Assembly (NCBI GenBank): GCA_963930645.1
Contig: OZ005650.1
Span: 64,918,718-64,982,717 of the forward strand
Reading direction: 5' to 3'
DNA: 64,000 bases
Source of the DNA: Salticus scenicus
Taxonomy: Eukaryota > Arthropoda > Arachnida > Araneae > Salticidae
The notes beneath the pieces were generated by a model. The model was given only the letters and a program-made list of their open reading frames with translations, did no database searches and was not told where the DNA came from. The translations under genes were made by a program, and so were the position numbers. Shown one piece after another: positions 11,401-22,679 of this stretch. The first letter of the stretch is position 1. The number at the start of each line of letters is the position of its first letter.

Positions 11401-12640
11401 CAACAGGTGGTGCTGCTGTACAGCGATTTCCGTAATTTAAGGGAAGGCTGTAGCTAAGGATCTACTGCACAGAATTGCATATAAATTTACATGTAGATGC
11501 ACCTTGACGAAAATTAGCACATACTTAATTTCCCCCATAGACGCAATGTATTTGAATTCTCTTGGGTGTCCCTGTATACGAATCATTTGTTTGATCTTGA
11601 TGAAAGATTTAGTGTCCATATTTAGATCCCTATGTCATAAAAATTTATAATACCATGTTTGAACTTTCTGCTATTATTTGTTCTTGAGATATGCTGATGA
11701 TAGACACACGCACAGACACACAGACCAACCGTTAAAAATAGGATTTTTGGATTCAGGGGACCTTAAATTGTGTAAAAAATAAATAAATAAATAAATAAAT
11801 AAATAAAAACTCGACTTAAAAAATTTGACCCAAAAACATTACTTCTCTACCATTTACATGGGTAAGAGAAAGTAAAACTAGTATGTTGTGACCACCACAA
11901 AACTTTCTTCTATATTTTCCTATATAAATTCACTCAGTTAAAATAAACTACAAAGACTATTATTTATTAAAATTATCTACCATAATGAATGCAGGCGATT
12001 TTTTATCTTGGAGAAAACTAATACTAAATATTCAAAGAAACACAGTTTAACTAAAACCTTAAAAAATAAGTTTTCATACTGGTTATCACATGTATGAAGT
12101 TTCGTACAGGTAAATGCCATAGAAGTTGAAGCATGCATTCCCGTTCTCTGGAAAAAACTGCACTATAGCAGCGCAAAATATTGGTAGATATACATCCAGA
12201 TTGAATCGGTGTAATGTCTCATAAAAGCTTTCTCACATATCAAGTATTGTTTGATTATACACATTAGAACCTGAAATTTAATCTTCCCTTAAACTGAGGA
12301 AATCGCCGTATAGGAGCGCCGCCTATTGAGCAACTAGTTCCAAAAGTTTATCCGCTGTAACTTATGTCAAGGTGCATCCACGTGTAAATTTTTAAGCAAT
12401 TTTGCACAGTAGTTCCTCAGATATTGCCTTTTTTCAAATTGTGGAAGTCGCTGCATAGCAGCGCCACCTGTTGATTGGTTGACACCAACTGTTGATAGAC
12501 TCTAATTTTTGTCAACCTGGCAGCGGGAACACAAGAAGAGCTTTTGAGCGATTTCAGTATTATTTTATTCTTTTTTTTAATAAAGCGATATAGAAAAGAG
12601 TTTCCTTAAATATATAATGACCAGCGAAGCGGGCAAAGCC
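8453..12640. repeat. Diverged repeat units in both orientations inside the hAT-like element
   Basis: A sequence beginning CTAGTATATTGTAACCACC and ACTTTCTTCTATATTTTCC occurs forward at 8453 and 11876, and in reverse at about 12780-12835. Units containing GATATAGCCTTCCCTTAA and AGCGCCACCTGTTGG recur every 150-350 bp. They are forward at 8690-9640 and 12130-12500 and reverse at 10860-11450. The inner ends (9660-9790 and 10735-10880) are inverted copies with (AC)n and a TTTTTACGAATCC motif. A further copy is at 40745-41060. The class is not recognised. Confidence 0.6.
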
Positions 12641-12646
12641 TGCTAG
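12621..12646 (+). mobile_element. Helitron-like 3' terminus
   Basis: A short hairpin (GCGGGC, AAA loop, GCCTGC with one G-T pair) lies at 12629-12643. The stretch ends in CTAG followed by T. A hairpin just before a CTRR end is the usual Helitron 3' signature. The cognate 5' end is not identified. Confidence 0.5.
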
Positions 12647-12855
12647 TACACAAGAAAACTGTCTTTCTTTGAATATTTAATGTCAGTTTTTTCTAAGATG
12701 AAAATTATTTGTATTCATCATGTTAGATAATTTTAATAAATAATAATTTTAATAAATTATTTGCCCTTAGTGAATTTATATAGGAAAATATAGAAGAAAG
12801 TCTTGTGATTTCCACAACATACTTGTTTTTAATTAAAAGAAATGAATTGCAGGAA

Positions 12856-13040
12856 TCTACATCTATAAAGGCAGATCTCCTGACTGACGTGCTTGCTCGC
12901 TCAGTAATGCCGAGTCAAACTAACGCAGACACAAATGTGTAATTTTATGATATTATTGATTTAGTGACGTGATTTAAGAAGCTATTTTTTGAAGTTTCCC
13001 CGCAAACGAGGGAGAAAAGTTGCTTCTCGCATTTCTCACC
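12856..13040 (+). mobile_element. Helitron-like 5' end
   Basis: This begins TCTACATCTATAAAGGCAG and continues with CTGACTGACG and GCTTGCTCGCTCAG. TC starts with TATAAA and CTGACTGA-type runs are common at Helitron 5' ends. No helicase is present, and the extent is approximate. Confidence 0.4.
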
Positions 13041-13222
13041 ATATTTTAATGAAAGAAAACAAGAAAAAAAGCAAATATTAAAAAACCGGATATCCGGTAT
13101 ATTAACCGGATATCCGGTGATTTTGATCCGGATATCCGATGATATTTCGGATATTGAAAAATCAGCCGGATATGCCGGATACCGGATATTTTCCGGATAT
13201 CCGGTCCATCCCTAGTATTTTT

Positions 13223-13550
13223 TATCATTTATGAGCACATTATAATGTTATAAAAAAGGAAAGGACTTCCAATATGCAGCTTTCAATGGAATTATAAATA
13301 ATTAATTGCCTTAATTTGTTGCAAGTATTGTGTTCACATTAGAATGGCCCTTTACTAATTCATCTTTAAAAAAAAACTCATGGACTTAAATATTTTTTTT
13401 TTCTATTTTTTTGATCAGTGTAATTACACATTAAATATAAACATCCTACCAGCACTAGATATTATTTTTTGATTGATTATTCATTAGCTATACAAGAAAT
13501 ATGAATTCTATCAGGTTTAGGTTATTACAAAGTAAATTTAACATATTTAT
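13223..13550. other. AT-rich intronic stretch
   Basis: I see nothing recognisable here beyond A/T tracts. Confidence 0.35.
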
Positions 13551-13902
13551 TAACACTGATAAAGTGAATGGAGAACTATTATATATTGTACTTTCTAAAA
13601 AATCTGGAATGAGAATCATACTCTGAGAATTTTGACACCAATAAAGGTGAGAAAGCACTATTCTTGCTCTAAAAAATATGACATTTTGCACTTTTTGTGA
13701 AAGAGTGATATTTGGTCACTCTATCATAACACTGATAAAGTGAATGGAGAACTATTATATATTGTACTTTCTAAAAAATCTGGAATGAGAATCATACTCT
13801 GAGAATTTTGACACCAATAAAGGTGAGAAAGCACTATTCTTGCTCTAAAAAATATGACATTTTGCACTTTTTGTGAAAGAGTGATATTTGGTCACTCTAT
13901 CA
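13551..13902. repeat. Tandem duplication, 2 x 176 bp
   Basis: The unit starting TAACACTGATAAAGTGAATG at 13551 is repeated from 13727. I see no difference between the copies. The lack of divergence implies a recent duplication or an assembly error. Confidence 0.9.
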
Positions 13903-14330
13903 TAAAGAGTGAAATGCCACCTACTACATTTAAATGGCAATATAAAATTTTCTGTAGTGATGAATAGTGCTAGCACTGTATATTGACCATATTTTGGTGA
14001 AACATGAAGTATGATTTTATGCCATATTTTATGCATGCATTTAGCAGGATTTATTGAAATTTTTTTATGAATAGAAAAAGAAAGTTAATTCAAGTTAAAA
14101 GATATTTTGATAAATGTTGCATTTTTTTTTTTTTAAGTACCATTAACAACATGATATTTTTCAAAGTGTTAATTATTTCAAAGTGTTTTCAAAGTGTAAA
14201 AAAAATCAAAAGTAAAAATAGAAATCTGTTTTCTTCAGAAACATATAAAATATAAAGGAGAAGAGCAATGCAAATATTTAATACATATAATACCTTAAAA
14301 TCAGTAGGAATTTGTATTTTTATTGTATTT
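13903..14330. other. AT-rich intronic stretch
   Basis: A short partial repeat of AAAGTGTTTTC occurs around 14163-14198. I see nothing else. Confidence 0.3.
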
Positions 14331-14338
14331 GTTGAAAC

Positions 14339-14990
14339 CAGAGATAATTTTAACTCCTTCACAAGCGTATTTTACGCATTAAAATCTAAAAATACTCCTT
14401 AAAATTTTAACCATGAGTATTTTTCACGCTTTGTATTTTTAGGTTAAATTTAGTTTATTTTGTTAAATGCGTCTGAAAAAGTTTATATTCTTTCTACAAT
14501 TCAATGCTCTGCATACTTTTTTTTTTAACCAATTAGTATCTTCTCGTACATTGGATAAAAAGTTTTTATAATTAAAATTATTTTGAGTGAAACTGTAAAC
14601 ATTTGCATCAATAACAGAATTTCTCAGATTCGTGTAAGGCGTTATCATCTTCCAATGTTCACTGTAATTTATAAACTGACTGAGTCACATTATGTTCATA
14701 TTCTGAGTTTTGATATTACTTTGTATAAATTATGCTGAAAGGAATATTACAATTGGCCAGTCCATATAATATAACTTGAACTCATAATTGAAACTTGTAA
14801 CATAAGTTCATATACTTATTTTTTATTTTTGAACTTATTAAGAAAGAAGTAAAATTTAGCATGAATTCACGAAAGATCAACTTTTTTCTCTTCCACTTGT
14901 TTTTAAACTCCTAATAATGCCAAATTCACTCCTTCAAAAAAGATCAAGGAGTATTATCACTCCTAGGAAAATATCCTAGCAATATCTCTG
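14339..14990. mobile_element. hAT MITE with 8 bp target duplication
   Basis: The ends are CAGAGATAA (left) and TATCTCTG (right). They are flanked by the exact duplication GTTGAAAC (14331-14338 and 14991-14998). Subterminal AACTCCT / GGAGT motifs occur at both ends. There is no coding potential. Confidence 0.75.
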
Positions 14991-14998
14991 GTTGAAAC

Positions 14999-15561
14999 CA
15001 TAGTATATGTAAAAGTTTCAAGTACTTAGCACTGTAACATTTTGTTAATAATTAAAATAAGTCACGCAAATCATATTCCTAGACCTATAGATACTGCTTT
15101 TTAAACTTTTCATAAAACTCTACAGATTTGTGAGTAATGATTTGACTATTTTTTTTTTTTTTTTTTTTTTTTATGCATTTACTTGAGTAATATATTTTGC
15201 TAAGCTACATTAAAAATAACTGTTTGTCATTGGGAATCTGTTTTCATTGATAATTTCTGATTTCAAAATAATATTTTTAAAGAAGGTTGGTAAGAATCTC
15301 CATATTTTAAATGAAATAAAATTTGATTATAATGATTCACCTTGTTTGTGAATAATGTTAACTAACATCTACAAATATATTCTCAGTGATTTAGGAGTAA
15401 AATACTGATTTGCTAGCAAAGGACTTGGATTGAATTATTTACTGCTACAAAATATAATTCCCTTTATTCTTTCTTAATCGAGATCAATTGCATCGAAAAT
15501 CAATATTACTCTACATCACCTTACTGTGTGTCTTTATTTATTTATTTATTTTTTTGAAAAA

Positions 15562-15602
<41 letters not shown>

Positions 15603-16121
15603 AAAAAGTTAATGACTTGGAATAATATCATTTTAAATGGAGAGCGAAAAATCTCACTATTTCGAAAAGAGAATTTTTGTTCTTTAGAAGGAGTTGGCTT
15701 TATTTTGGCATGTTTAAAGAGTGATATGCCACTCTTTTTGAGTTAAATCTCACTTTTCATACCTAAGCAAGCAAATTTATATTTGATAACATTAGACACA
15801 GAAAAGAAAAAAAGTAGGAAAAAAAATTATTTTATAAAAGTAGCGGCAGTGACAATAGATTTATGAAAAAAAAATCTCAGGCTTGGAAGTTTTGATTAAA
15901 TTAATGAAAAAAAAAAAAAACTGTCTAAGAAAAGTTGCTGCTTCTGAATATTTATGAAAATTTAACTGCAAATTTCTTTATTTTTCTACCTTCAAAGATG
16001 CAATCAATAGGAGTTAATTATATGTTTATTTGTTTTTTTATTTTTACTATTTGTTAATGTGAACAACATGATTAAGTTGATTCTGTAGATTATCAAAAAG
16101 CACCACAGAACATATGTTTAA
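14999..16121. other. Intronic DNA with a (TA)n microsatellite
   Basis: T tracts lie at about 15149-15172. An A run followed by (TA)n occupies about 15557-15600. I see no exon or element ends. Confidence 0.35.
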
Positions 16122-16388
16122 AAGTAATAAGTACAAAACTTTGAATAAACACCATAAAACGTAAGAACTCACAGCAATTGTTTTGGGTTGAAAGAAAACA
16201 CAACTCATTAGTTAAACAAAATAGGCACATGCGCTCCAAACAAAGTGGCAATGCACATTTGCATTGTTTGCAGCACTTGTGCCTACTTTGTTCACCTGAT
16301 GAGGGGTTTTGTTTTCAACTGACCTGAAACAATTGTTGTGAGTTCTTGCATTTTCTGGTGTTTATTCAAAGTTTTGTAGTTATTAATT
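16122..16388. mobile_element. Palindromic Penelope-like end (diverged)
   Basis: Two imperfect arms of about 133 bp are inverted around 16255. The outer ends match as GGTGTTTATTCAAAGTTTTG on + and its complement at about 16131-16150. Each arm carries a hammerhead-like core, decayed in the left arm and better in the right. A single copy of the same family lies at 19978-20137. I infer a Penelope-like terminal repeat pair without coding sequence. Confidence 0.5.
16291..16342 (+). ncRNA. Hammerhead-like motif, degenerate helix II
   Basis: Helix I is TTCAC (16291-16295) with GTGAG (16338-16342), including one U-G pair. CTGATGA is at 16296-16302 and GAAA at 16326-16329. Helix III is two pairs with an AATT loop, followed by U-U at the cleavage step. 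Helix II (16303-16325) is poorly paired, so activity is doubtful. The left-arm counterpart has CTAATGA and AAAA in place of the two boxes and looks dead. Confidence 0.5.
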
Positions 16389-19071
16389 CTTCTAGGTATT
16401 GTATTAAATTAAAATTGAATTTAGTTGCTAAATTTGAGGGGAAAAAAATAAACGTTTTCAGCTGTTGCCAGTTATTTTTGTTAATGAAATGAAACAGGTT
16501 ATACATTTTTGTCCCATTACATATCTTATATATATATCAGCAATTGGAGGTTTGTACATGTCCTTCAAGCATAAATTCTTAATCACAGGTGCTAAAAATG
16601 ACTACAAACAAAATCCAGACATTGCAAAGAAAATATTTTTTTTAGTCTAATGTTGTCTTTATAAACTTATATTTCAGTAAAATGGCTAAACTAGGTAATT
16701 TTTCTTGCATAACATTATTTCAATGATTAAAAAAAAAAAACTGTAATGCATATATTTGTTTATAAAACTTATTAAATGAATGTATATTTTCATTAATGTT
16801 GTATGTATTCTTATAAATGTACCTGAATTGATATCAGGTCATCGAGTACCCATTTGCAGGTTTGTTTTATCATATAATGCTGAACTTTCTGAATTATTAT
16901 TGTGGAAAGTTGTAATTTTCAATGAACATCAACGATAAGTAACTTATATAGCATAATGTTGAGACTCTTATTTATCCCCTTATTTAGCCTTTATTTTTCA
17001 TTTCATTTTTATTTATTTATTTTGTATGCAAAAGGGATAATATTTGTGCATTTTGTGTTGATTATTCACCAATTTACAACAGTATTTCTGAAATCATAGC
17101 ACAACAATACTCATATTGAAATTTGCTGTGCCCATTGCAGTCTGGCTGCCTTCTTTAGAGAAACATTTATAATTTTTGTATTTCCAATAAAATTCATGTT
17201 ATGTAATGAAAAACTTTTGTTTATAAAGACATGTGTTCAATTCTAAACTTAAGTTAATTATATTTCTAAATATCTTTTTTAAAAATTTCTTCATTTTTAT
17301 TTTTGATGCTTTTCAGACAAATTGGATTAAAGGTAGGAAAAAAAAAATAATAAGTTTTACGAGCACTTGGCTTATTAAATTCTCTTTACATTCTTTAACA
17401 GCACATATGCTTAATATGAAGCAGTATGTAAAAAAATCACTTCAATCTTTTGTATTAAATTTTTAAAAAGTTTTAAATTTTTGTTTTTATTTCTTTTCCT
17501 TTCACATATTTCCTTTTAACTTTATATGATTTTATTTAAGAGCTTATTTTTTCTCTCTCTAATCTATCATTATGCATTCTCTCTCTAATCTATCATATAT
17601 GAATTGTAAGTGTATTAGGGTAAAAAACAACTGCTCAGTGTGTGGAAAAATTCATATTAGCCAGTCAGAGGGTTAAACAGATATGCTATTAGTGTTTCAA
17701 GTATTTTAAACTTAAAAAATTTATAACCTTAATAATAAAATCTGAATGAAAACTCACAAATATGTTAAGATATAAGACATAAAAGAATTCTAGTTCTTGT
17801 AGGGCAAAATCTTTTGACTCTATTCATTATTAAACTGTTGTTTAGATGTTATATAAAAATATTAAAAGTGGTAAGAAATAATTTCTAAAATGTAATAAAT
17901 TATAACCTTAATATTTTTCATGCAAATTTTATTGAGTATTATTAAAATTTCATTATTTAATTCCCCCCCCCCCTTAGGGTTTTATTATATTTTTTGCCTC
18001 TAAATTGTTTGTTTTAGAATGTATTTTTCAATGATTTTGTTTCCTGCTATCTTTAATCTAGAGTAGAGTCTTGCAGCGGGTCAGATAACCTGATTTTACT
18101 CAAACCTGACCTGATCCACAAGTTGGGTTTGGGTTGGGTTGACTAAATATTTTCTCTTGCAGTCTTGTCAGGTTGGCTGAATTTTTTTTCCTGCGGGTCA
18201 AATTTAGTTTCCAACAAAGTCAGGTCAACTTGAGAATATCTTTCATAACATTTGACATAATGAGTAGACATTTATATGATACAATTATTACTGTATAACT
18301 GATATAAATATACTATATATAACCATGATTAAATATGCGCATACTCAAATTATTATAGCAAAGTAAACATCCATATTGACAAAAAAAAAAAAAAAAAAGA
18401 AACATCAAATTTATATATATGTCTATATATTTAGAGTATAAGCATTAAACCATAAGCTACAAATAACGAACATGAAGCATATTTTTGAATACTTGAAGTA
18501 CACAATGTACATAAATGGTTAAGTATTAGTATTATTAATCCTTTTTTCAGATTTTTAAATTTTAGCTTAATGTATTAGTAATTACATTTTAAATTCTTTT
18601 TAAAATGATTTATAAACTGTGTGATATGAAAATTTATTTGACAACTTTAAAAAGTTTTTCGGGAATTTTAGATAAATTATTAATTTTCATTTAGTTTTTG
18701 GGTAAAAAGAAGTCTGGTTTTGTGAATAAAGAAATCACATGTAGGTTGTCAAATTTCTGTATTGCAGATTTAGGTCAGGTTTCGGGTTGAATTATATAAT
18801 CAAAGTAATTGAGAGGGTGGGGGAAGCATATAATATGCACATATATATGTAACATATCCAAAAGATTTATCAAACAGCAAGCGAAGTATGTGATAAATAA
18901 AACAACAAAACTGAACAATATCAAACAGCCGTAATAGGATTCTATGTTTTTAAAACCAATGGTTAAATGATTTAAAGCAATTTTAATAAGCTCCATAAAT
19001 TAATTAATAAAAAAAATTGAGTTAAGAAATTGTAAAGTAGGAATTAAACAAATTTTACATACAGTGAAATC
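16389..19071. other. Intronic DNA, AT-rich, with an unclassified repeat end
   Basis: From 18061 there is a GGGT-rich stretch (GCAGCGGGTCAG, then GGGTTTGGGTTGGGTTG). It is echoed at 18770-18790 and 19310-19340 and resembles hAT subterminal repeats, but no matched ends were found. A short duplication TCTCTCTAATCTATCAT occurs at 17552-17595. I see no exon. Confidence 0.35.
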
Positions 19072-19130
19072 TCTCTAAAAGTCCATATCTAACTAAGGGT
19101 CACCTTCTTTTAGGACCAGTTTTTCTCAGC
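19072..19130 (+). mobile_element. pogo/Tigger-like left end
   Basis: After TA the sequence reads CAGTGAAATCTCTCTAAAAG, a form common at pogo-type termini. A related TTTCTCTAAAGGACC occurs near 20390 but is not a clear right end. The element is incomplete. Confidence 0.35.
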
Positions 19131-19977
19131 ATCAAAATTTTCTGAAAGGAGTTAATACTAATTTACTTAGATTAGAGGATTAAATTTTCCTGTCTTAAGG
19201 ATTAAATTTTATGATATCAAAGTATTTTATTTTTTCGTGGACTTGGTCTATCATATAACTGAAGTTAATATGTGTAATAATAATTTGTGTGTTGTAGAAT
19301 CCTCCAGCGGTTGGATAAATTTGACCCACAACCCACAGTAATGTGTAACTTTATATTATAAAGTACTAAATTGAAATCCCATTGCAAAAAATACAGTTAT
19401 GTTATTGAGTAGATCTTTCAGAAAATTGAATATTTCTTAACTAATTACAAGTATCTATGTCAAATTATAAAAAAAAACTTTAGTGTATAGTATAGAAAAA
19501 AAAAATTTCAAAGGTAGTAAAACTTACTTTTAAAAACATTCACTGTTATAAATATTTTAATATAATAAAAAAAAAAAGTAAAATAAGGAAGAAAATATAC
19601 ATTGGAAAATAATTAATAAAATTAATTATTTTAAATAACAAATAATTTTTGCATATAAAGTTTTAAATGTTGAATATTAACATTTACATAATTAAACTCC
19701 TGTTTAATTATGCAGTTATATTGCTTTAAATTATGGAGGAAGGGAATATTCAAAAGTTAGATTAAAAAAAAAAAAAAAAAAAGCCTAAAAAATTTCTTTT
19801 TTATTATTGTTGCTATTTAAAGATAGAAAAACAAAGGTATTCATTCTAGCCAAGATTAAAAATTAATAGCTAAAATTAGTATTTTTTCCGTAAAACTTTA
19901 GTAGTAATTAATGGCTAAATAAACACCTCTCTTCTACTTAAAAAAGATTAACAATTTGATCTGATTTAATAAAAAAG

Positions 19978-20137
19978 CACCACAAAACTGACGTTGTAAA
20001 AAATATAACTTACAAACTTTGAATAAACATCATAAAATGCAATAAACTCGCAACAATTGCTTCGGGTCGAAAAAACACTCGACCCTTCATCAGGTTAATA
20101 AAGTAAGCATGAGTGCTGCAGTCAAAGCGGCAACGTT
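19978..20137 (-). mobile_element. Penelope-like end, single copy
   Basis: Read on the - strand this matches the right arm of the 16122-16388 element (GCAGCAC...CTTACTTT, CTGATGA, CAATTGTTG, TTTATTCAAAG). It is followed on + by (TA)n. No coding sequence remains. Confidence 0.5.
20047..20098 (-). ncRNA. Hammerhead-like motif
   Basis: On the - strand CTGATGA is followed by a clear helix II (GGGTCG with CGACCC). Then comes GAAG in place of GAAA, a short helix III with an AATT loop, and GTT. The expected helix I (TTAAC with GCGAG) is mostly mispaired, so this copy is probably inactive. Confidence 0.45.
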
Positions 20138-20896
20138 AATTTATATATATATATATATATAAGCGTTAATTTATATATATATTTATATAAATTTGATCTG
20201 ATATATAAAGTGATTATTGGAAAGTAAAATTTATATATTTATAAATTATCCAAATAAATATATATGTATTAACAATTATAGTAAAGCTGTTGACATAAAG
20301 CTGTGTCAATATTTAAATAATTAAAACTACTTAATCTGTAATATTTTTTGCCTGAATTGTGATTTTCGGGATAATCCCTATTAAAAAGGTCATTTCTCTA
20401 AAGGACCTATTTTCTATGGCATGGAGGTCTTGAGGAGGCTCAAATATAGTTCATTTTAATTTACCGTAATTTTATTTTTAGGAATGGAAACTACAGATAA
20501 TCAATAATTTTAATTTATGCACAATGCAAAATTTAGCTTGTAGCATGTTTTAACACATTGATTTTTTTTTTTTTTTTAATTCTTTTTCATCTTATGAGCA
20601 ACATGCCTTTTTGTTTTTTTCTTTTTGCCATTTTTTAGACGCAATTTTGCTGGGATTTTTAACTGAGATTTTTTGTTAAACAATGTGCGGCAATATTTTT
20701 TATTTTTGTCTTTTTTTATATGTCATTAGATTCAGATTCAGCCCACATTCTGACAAGAAAGAATGTTGAACATCCAGAATGTGAGCATTCAATTTTATTA
20801 CATTGTTTTATAAGTTTTAATGTAATGTGAGTTAAATTCCAGTAGTCTGAAATTTATTTCTTAAATCACACTTGCTTGGTTTAATTTACTTACTTT

Positions 20897-20934
<38 letters not shown>

Positions 20935-21608
20935 TAAAATTTTTAAAAATATTTTTTTTGCATTTTGGAGTGTTAATATATATGTAGGTTATGTCTATTA
21001 ATACAGCTGTATAATTTTACATTTTTCGATTATTTTTAGACTGTGCTTTTAAGTGTGTTAAATATCATAATATAATTACAGCAAAAACAAAAATTCATGT
21101 CACTTGCATTGTTTTTAAATAACATGAAAAATTTGTATTAGCAAGCAAATGTCAGATTTTCAATTTCTTTCTCATAATTTCTCTAAAAATTTTATATGCA
21201 AATAATTTTTATATTCATGTCTTTTTTCCCCCCCTTATATAATTGTTTTATCTTAATTTTTGTCAAACTTATTCAGGTTAAAATTTGAAATATGGTGCTG
21301 AATTTAACTTTAATATTGATCATACTTGGTTTTAAGCAATTCATATTTTTCAAGGGGCAAAAAAAGGAACAGACCTTACATTAATTTTTCACAACAATAT
21401 TTTCTAAAATTATTACAAAAAATATTCTAAAATTAATAGGTTATTAAAGCTGGAAACTTAAATTTAATGTAACAGTTATTTTTATGCCTAGATATATACA
21501 ATTAAAAATTTTCAAATAATGCAGATTTAAAAGTAGGAAAATGGGGGGTGAACTATCTAAAATCATAATATTTATGTCTTTATGCATAAAAAAAAAAAAA
21601 GTGTTTGT
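20138..21608. other. AT-rich intronic DNA
   Basis: (TA)n runs lie near 20140-20180 and long T tracts at about 20563-20578 and 20900-20931. No exon or element end is seen. Confidence 0.35.
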
Positions 21609-21750
21609 CGCTTGCGTCAAATTTCTTTTGTCTGCAACCGCATCTCCTCACAGAGGGCAAAGTCCTCTGCATCATCAGAGGTATCAGTGTGTGCTGAATA
21701 CTCCAAGGAAGACATTTCAGATAGTTAGAAATTTCTATCATCTTGATTAA
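21609..21750 (-). mobile_element. Probable Penelope-like 3' end with decayed hammerhead
   Basis: On the - strand CCTCTGATGATG is followed by a hairpin (GCAGAGG...CCCTCTG) and then GAGG where GAAA would be expected. The opening CCTCTGATGATG equals that of the 2606 motif. Just upstream a frame reads PLMM, as in the 2.4 kb copy. The degree of decay makes this tentative. Confidence 0.35.
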
Positions 21751-22039
21751 AGAAGCTATTAATTAAAAATATCGAGTTTATAAAGGTGCTCTATTTGCCT
21801 ATCTTCCAAATAATTTAGTCTTATTACATCATTTTCCACAGAAAAAACTAAAATGTTATTAATGGTGTAAAATAAATAAATAAAATTAAATAAATGCAGG
21901 CCTCGCAGCGTTCCTAAAATTTTAGGAATTTTAGGAATCATTTTGCAACATTGTCACCACTATTTTAAAAGAACACTTATTTACCTAATATTTTAACATT
22001 AAAACCTTAAAGAAAAAAGTGTTTAACGATAGTGGTGTC

Positions 22040-22671
22040 CAGTGGCGTATCCAGGATTTTTCCAAGGGGGTGGGGGGGGGGGGTTCGTCCTTCCGAATTT
22101 TTAATTAAGTTTATTTTTAATTAAGTTTAACAATCTTTTAAAATATCATATTTACTTGCCGAAAATAAGAGTAAGAAAATGAAAAATAGTAAAACAAACT
22201 CACCAATTAGAAGATCAAACTAAAAAATATTCATTGAATTTTCTTATTTACAGAGCGAAGTCTAATCGACGAGATGTTTTCACTAGTTCATTTAAAATGT
22301 CTTCTACTGTTGGGGTATTTTTGGGTCACTACTTCAATGGTCACCCCTTCTCCATATGGTCGACCCCTCTTGTCCTTGAGTATGAACTCGTAAAGGTGAA
22401 ATCCTTTCAGAGAATTGTTTTCAGGGGAAACATGTTTCGCGCCATGCAAATGAAGTGGTTTAGTTATTTTCAAGAGTGTCTATCGCAGAGTAATGAAAAA
22501 AAAAAGTTAGTCATAATTTTAAACCACTTCGTAGAAAAAAATATTCTACGCTTGCCATACATTTTTTCTGCCTGAAATGTGAAAAATATTGTAAGGAAAA
22601 GCCTAATTTTTCTTATCATACATTTTGTCAAGGTGGGGGGTTTAAACCTTCCCCCCTTGCATACGCCACTG
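22040..22671. mobile_element. hAT MITE with exact 8 bp target duplication
   Basis: The ends are CAGTGGCGTATCC on the left and, read inward, CAGTGGCGTATGC on the right. They are flanked by GTGGTGTC at 22032-22039 and 22672-22679. G-rich runs follow both ends. An open frame of 113 codons at 22234-22575 (+) lies inside. It resembles nothing I know and is not taken as a gene. Confidence 0.85.
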
Positions 22672-22679
22672 GTGGTGTC

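Larger units (their letters stand above)
8284..13214. mobile_element. hAT-like element, 4.9 kb, non-autonomous and nested
   Basis: The ends are TAGGGATGGACCGGATA on both sides, read inward. The 8 bp target duplication GTATTTTT is exact (8276-8283 and 13215-13222). Both ends carry many copies of CCGGATATCCGG-like palindromes within the first and last 150 bp, a typical arrangement of hAT subterminal sites. No transposase is recognisable. Most of the interior (about 8453-12840) consists of other repeats inserted into or captured by the element. Confidence 0.82.

Noticed and set aside
22234..22575. 113-codon frame inside the hAT MITE
   Set aside because: It lies wholly within a short non-autonomous element with proven ends and matches no transposase I know. 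It is probably chance.
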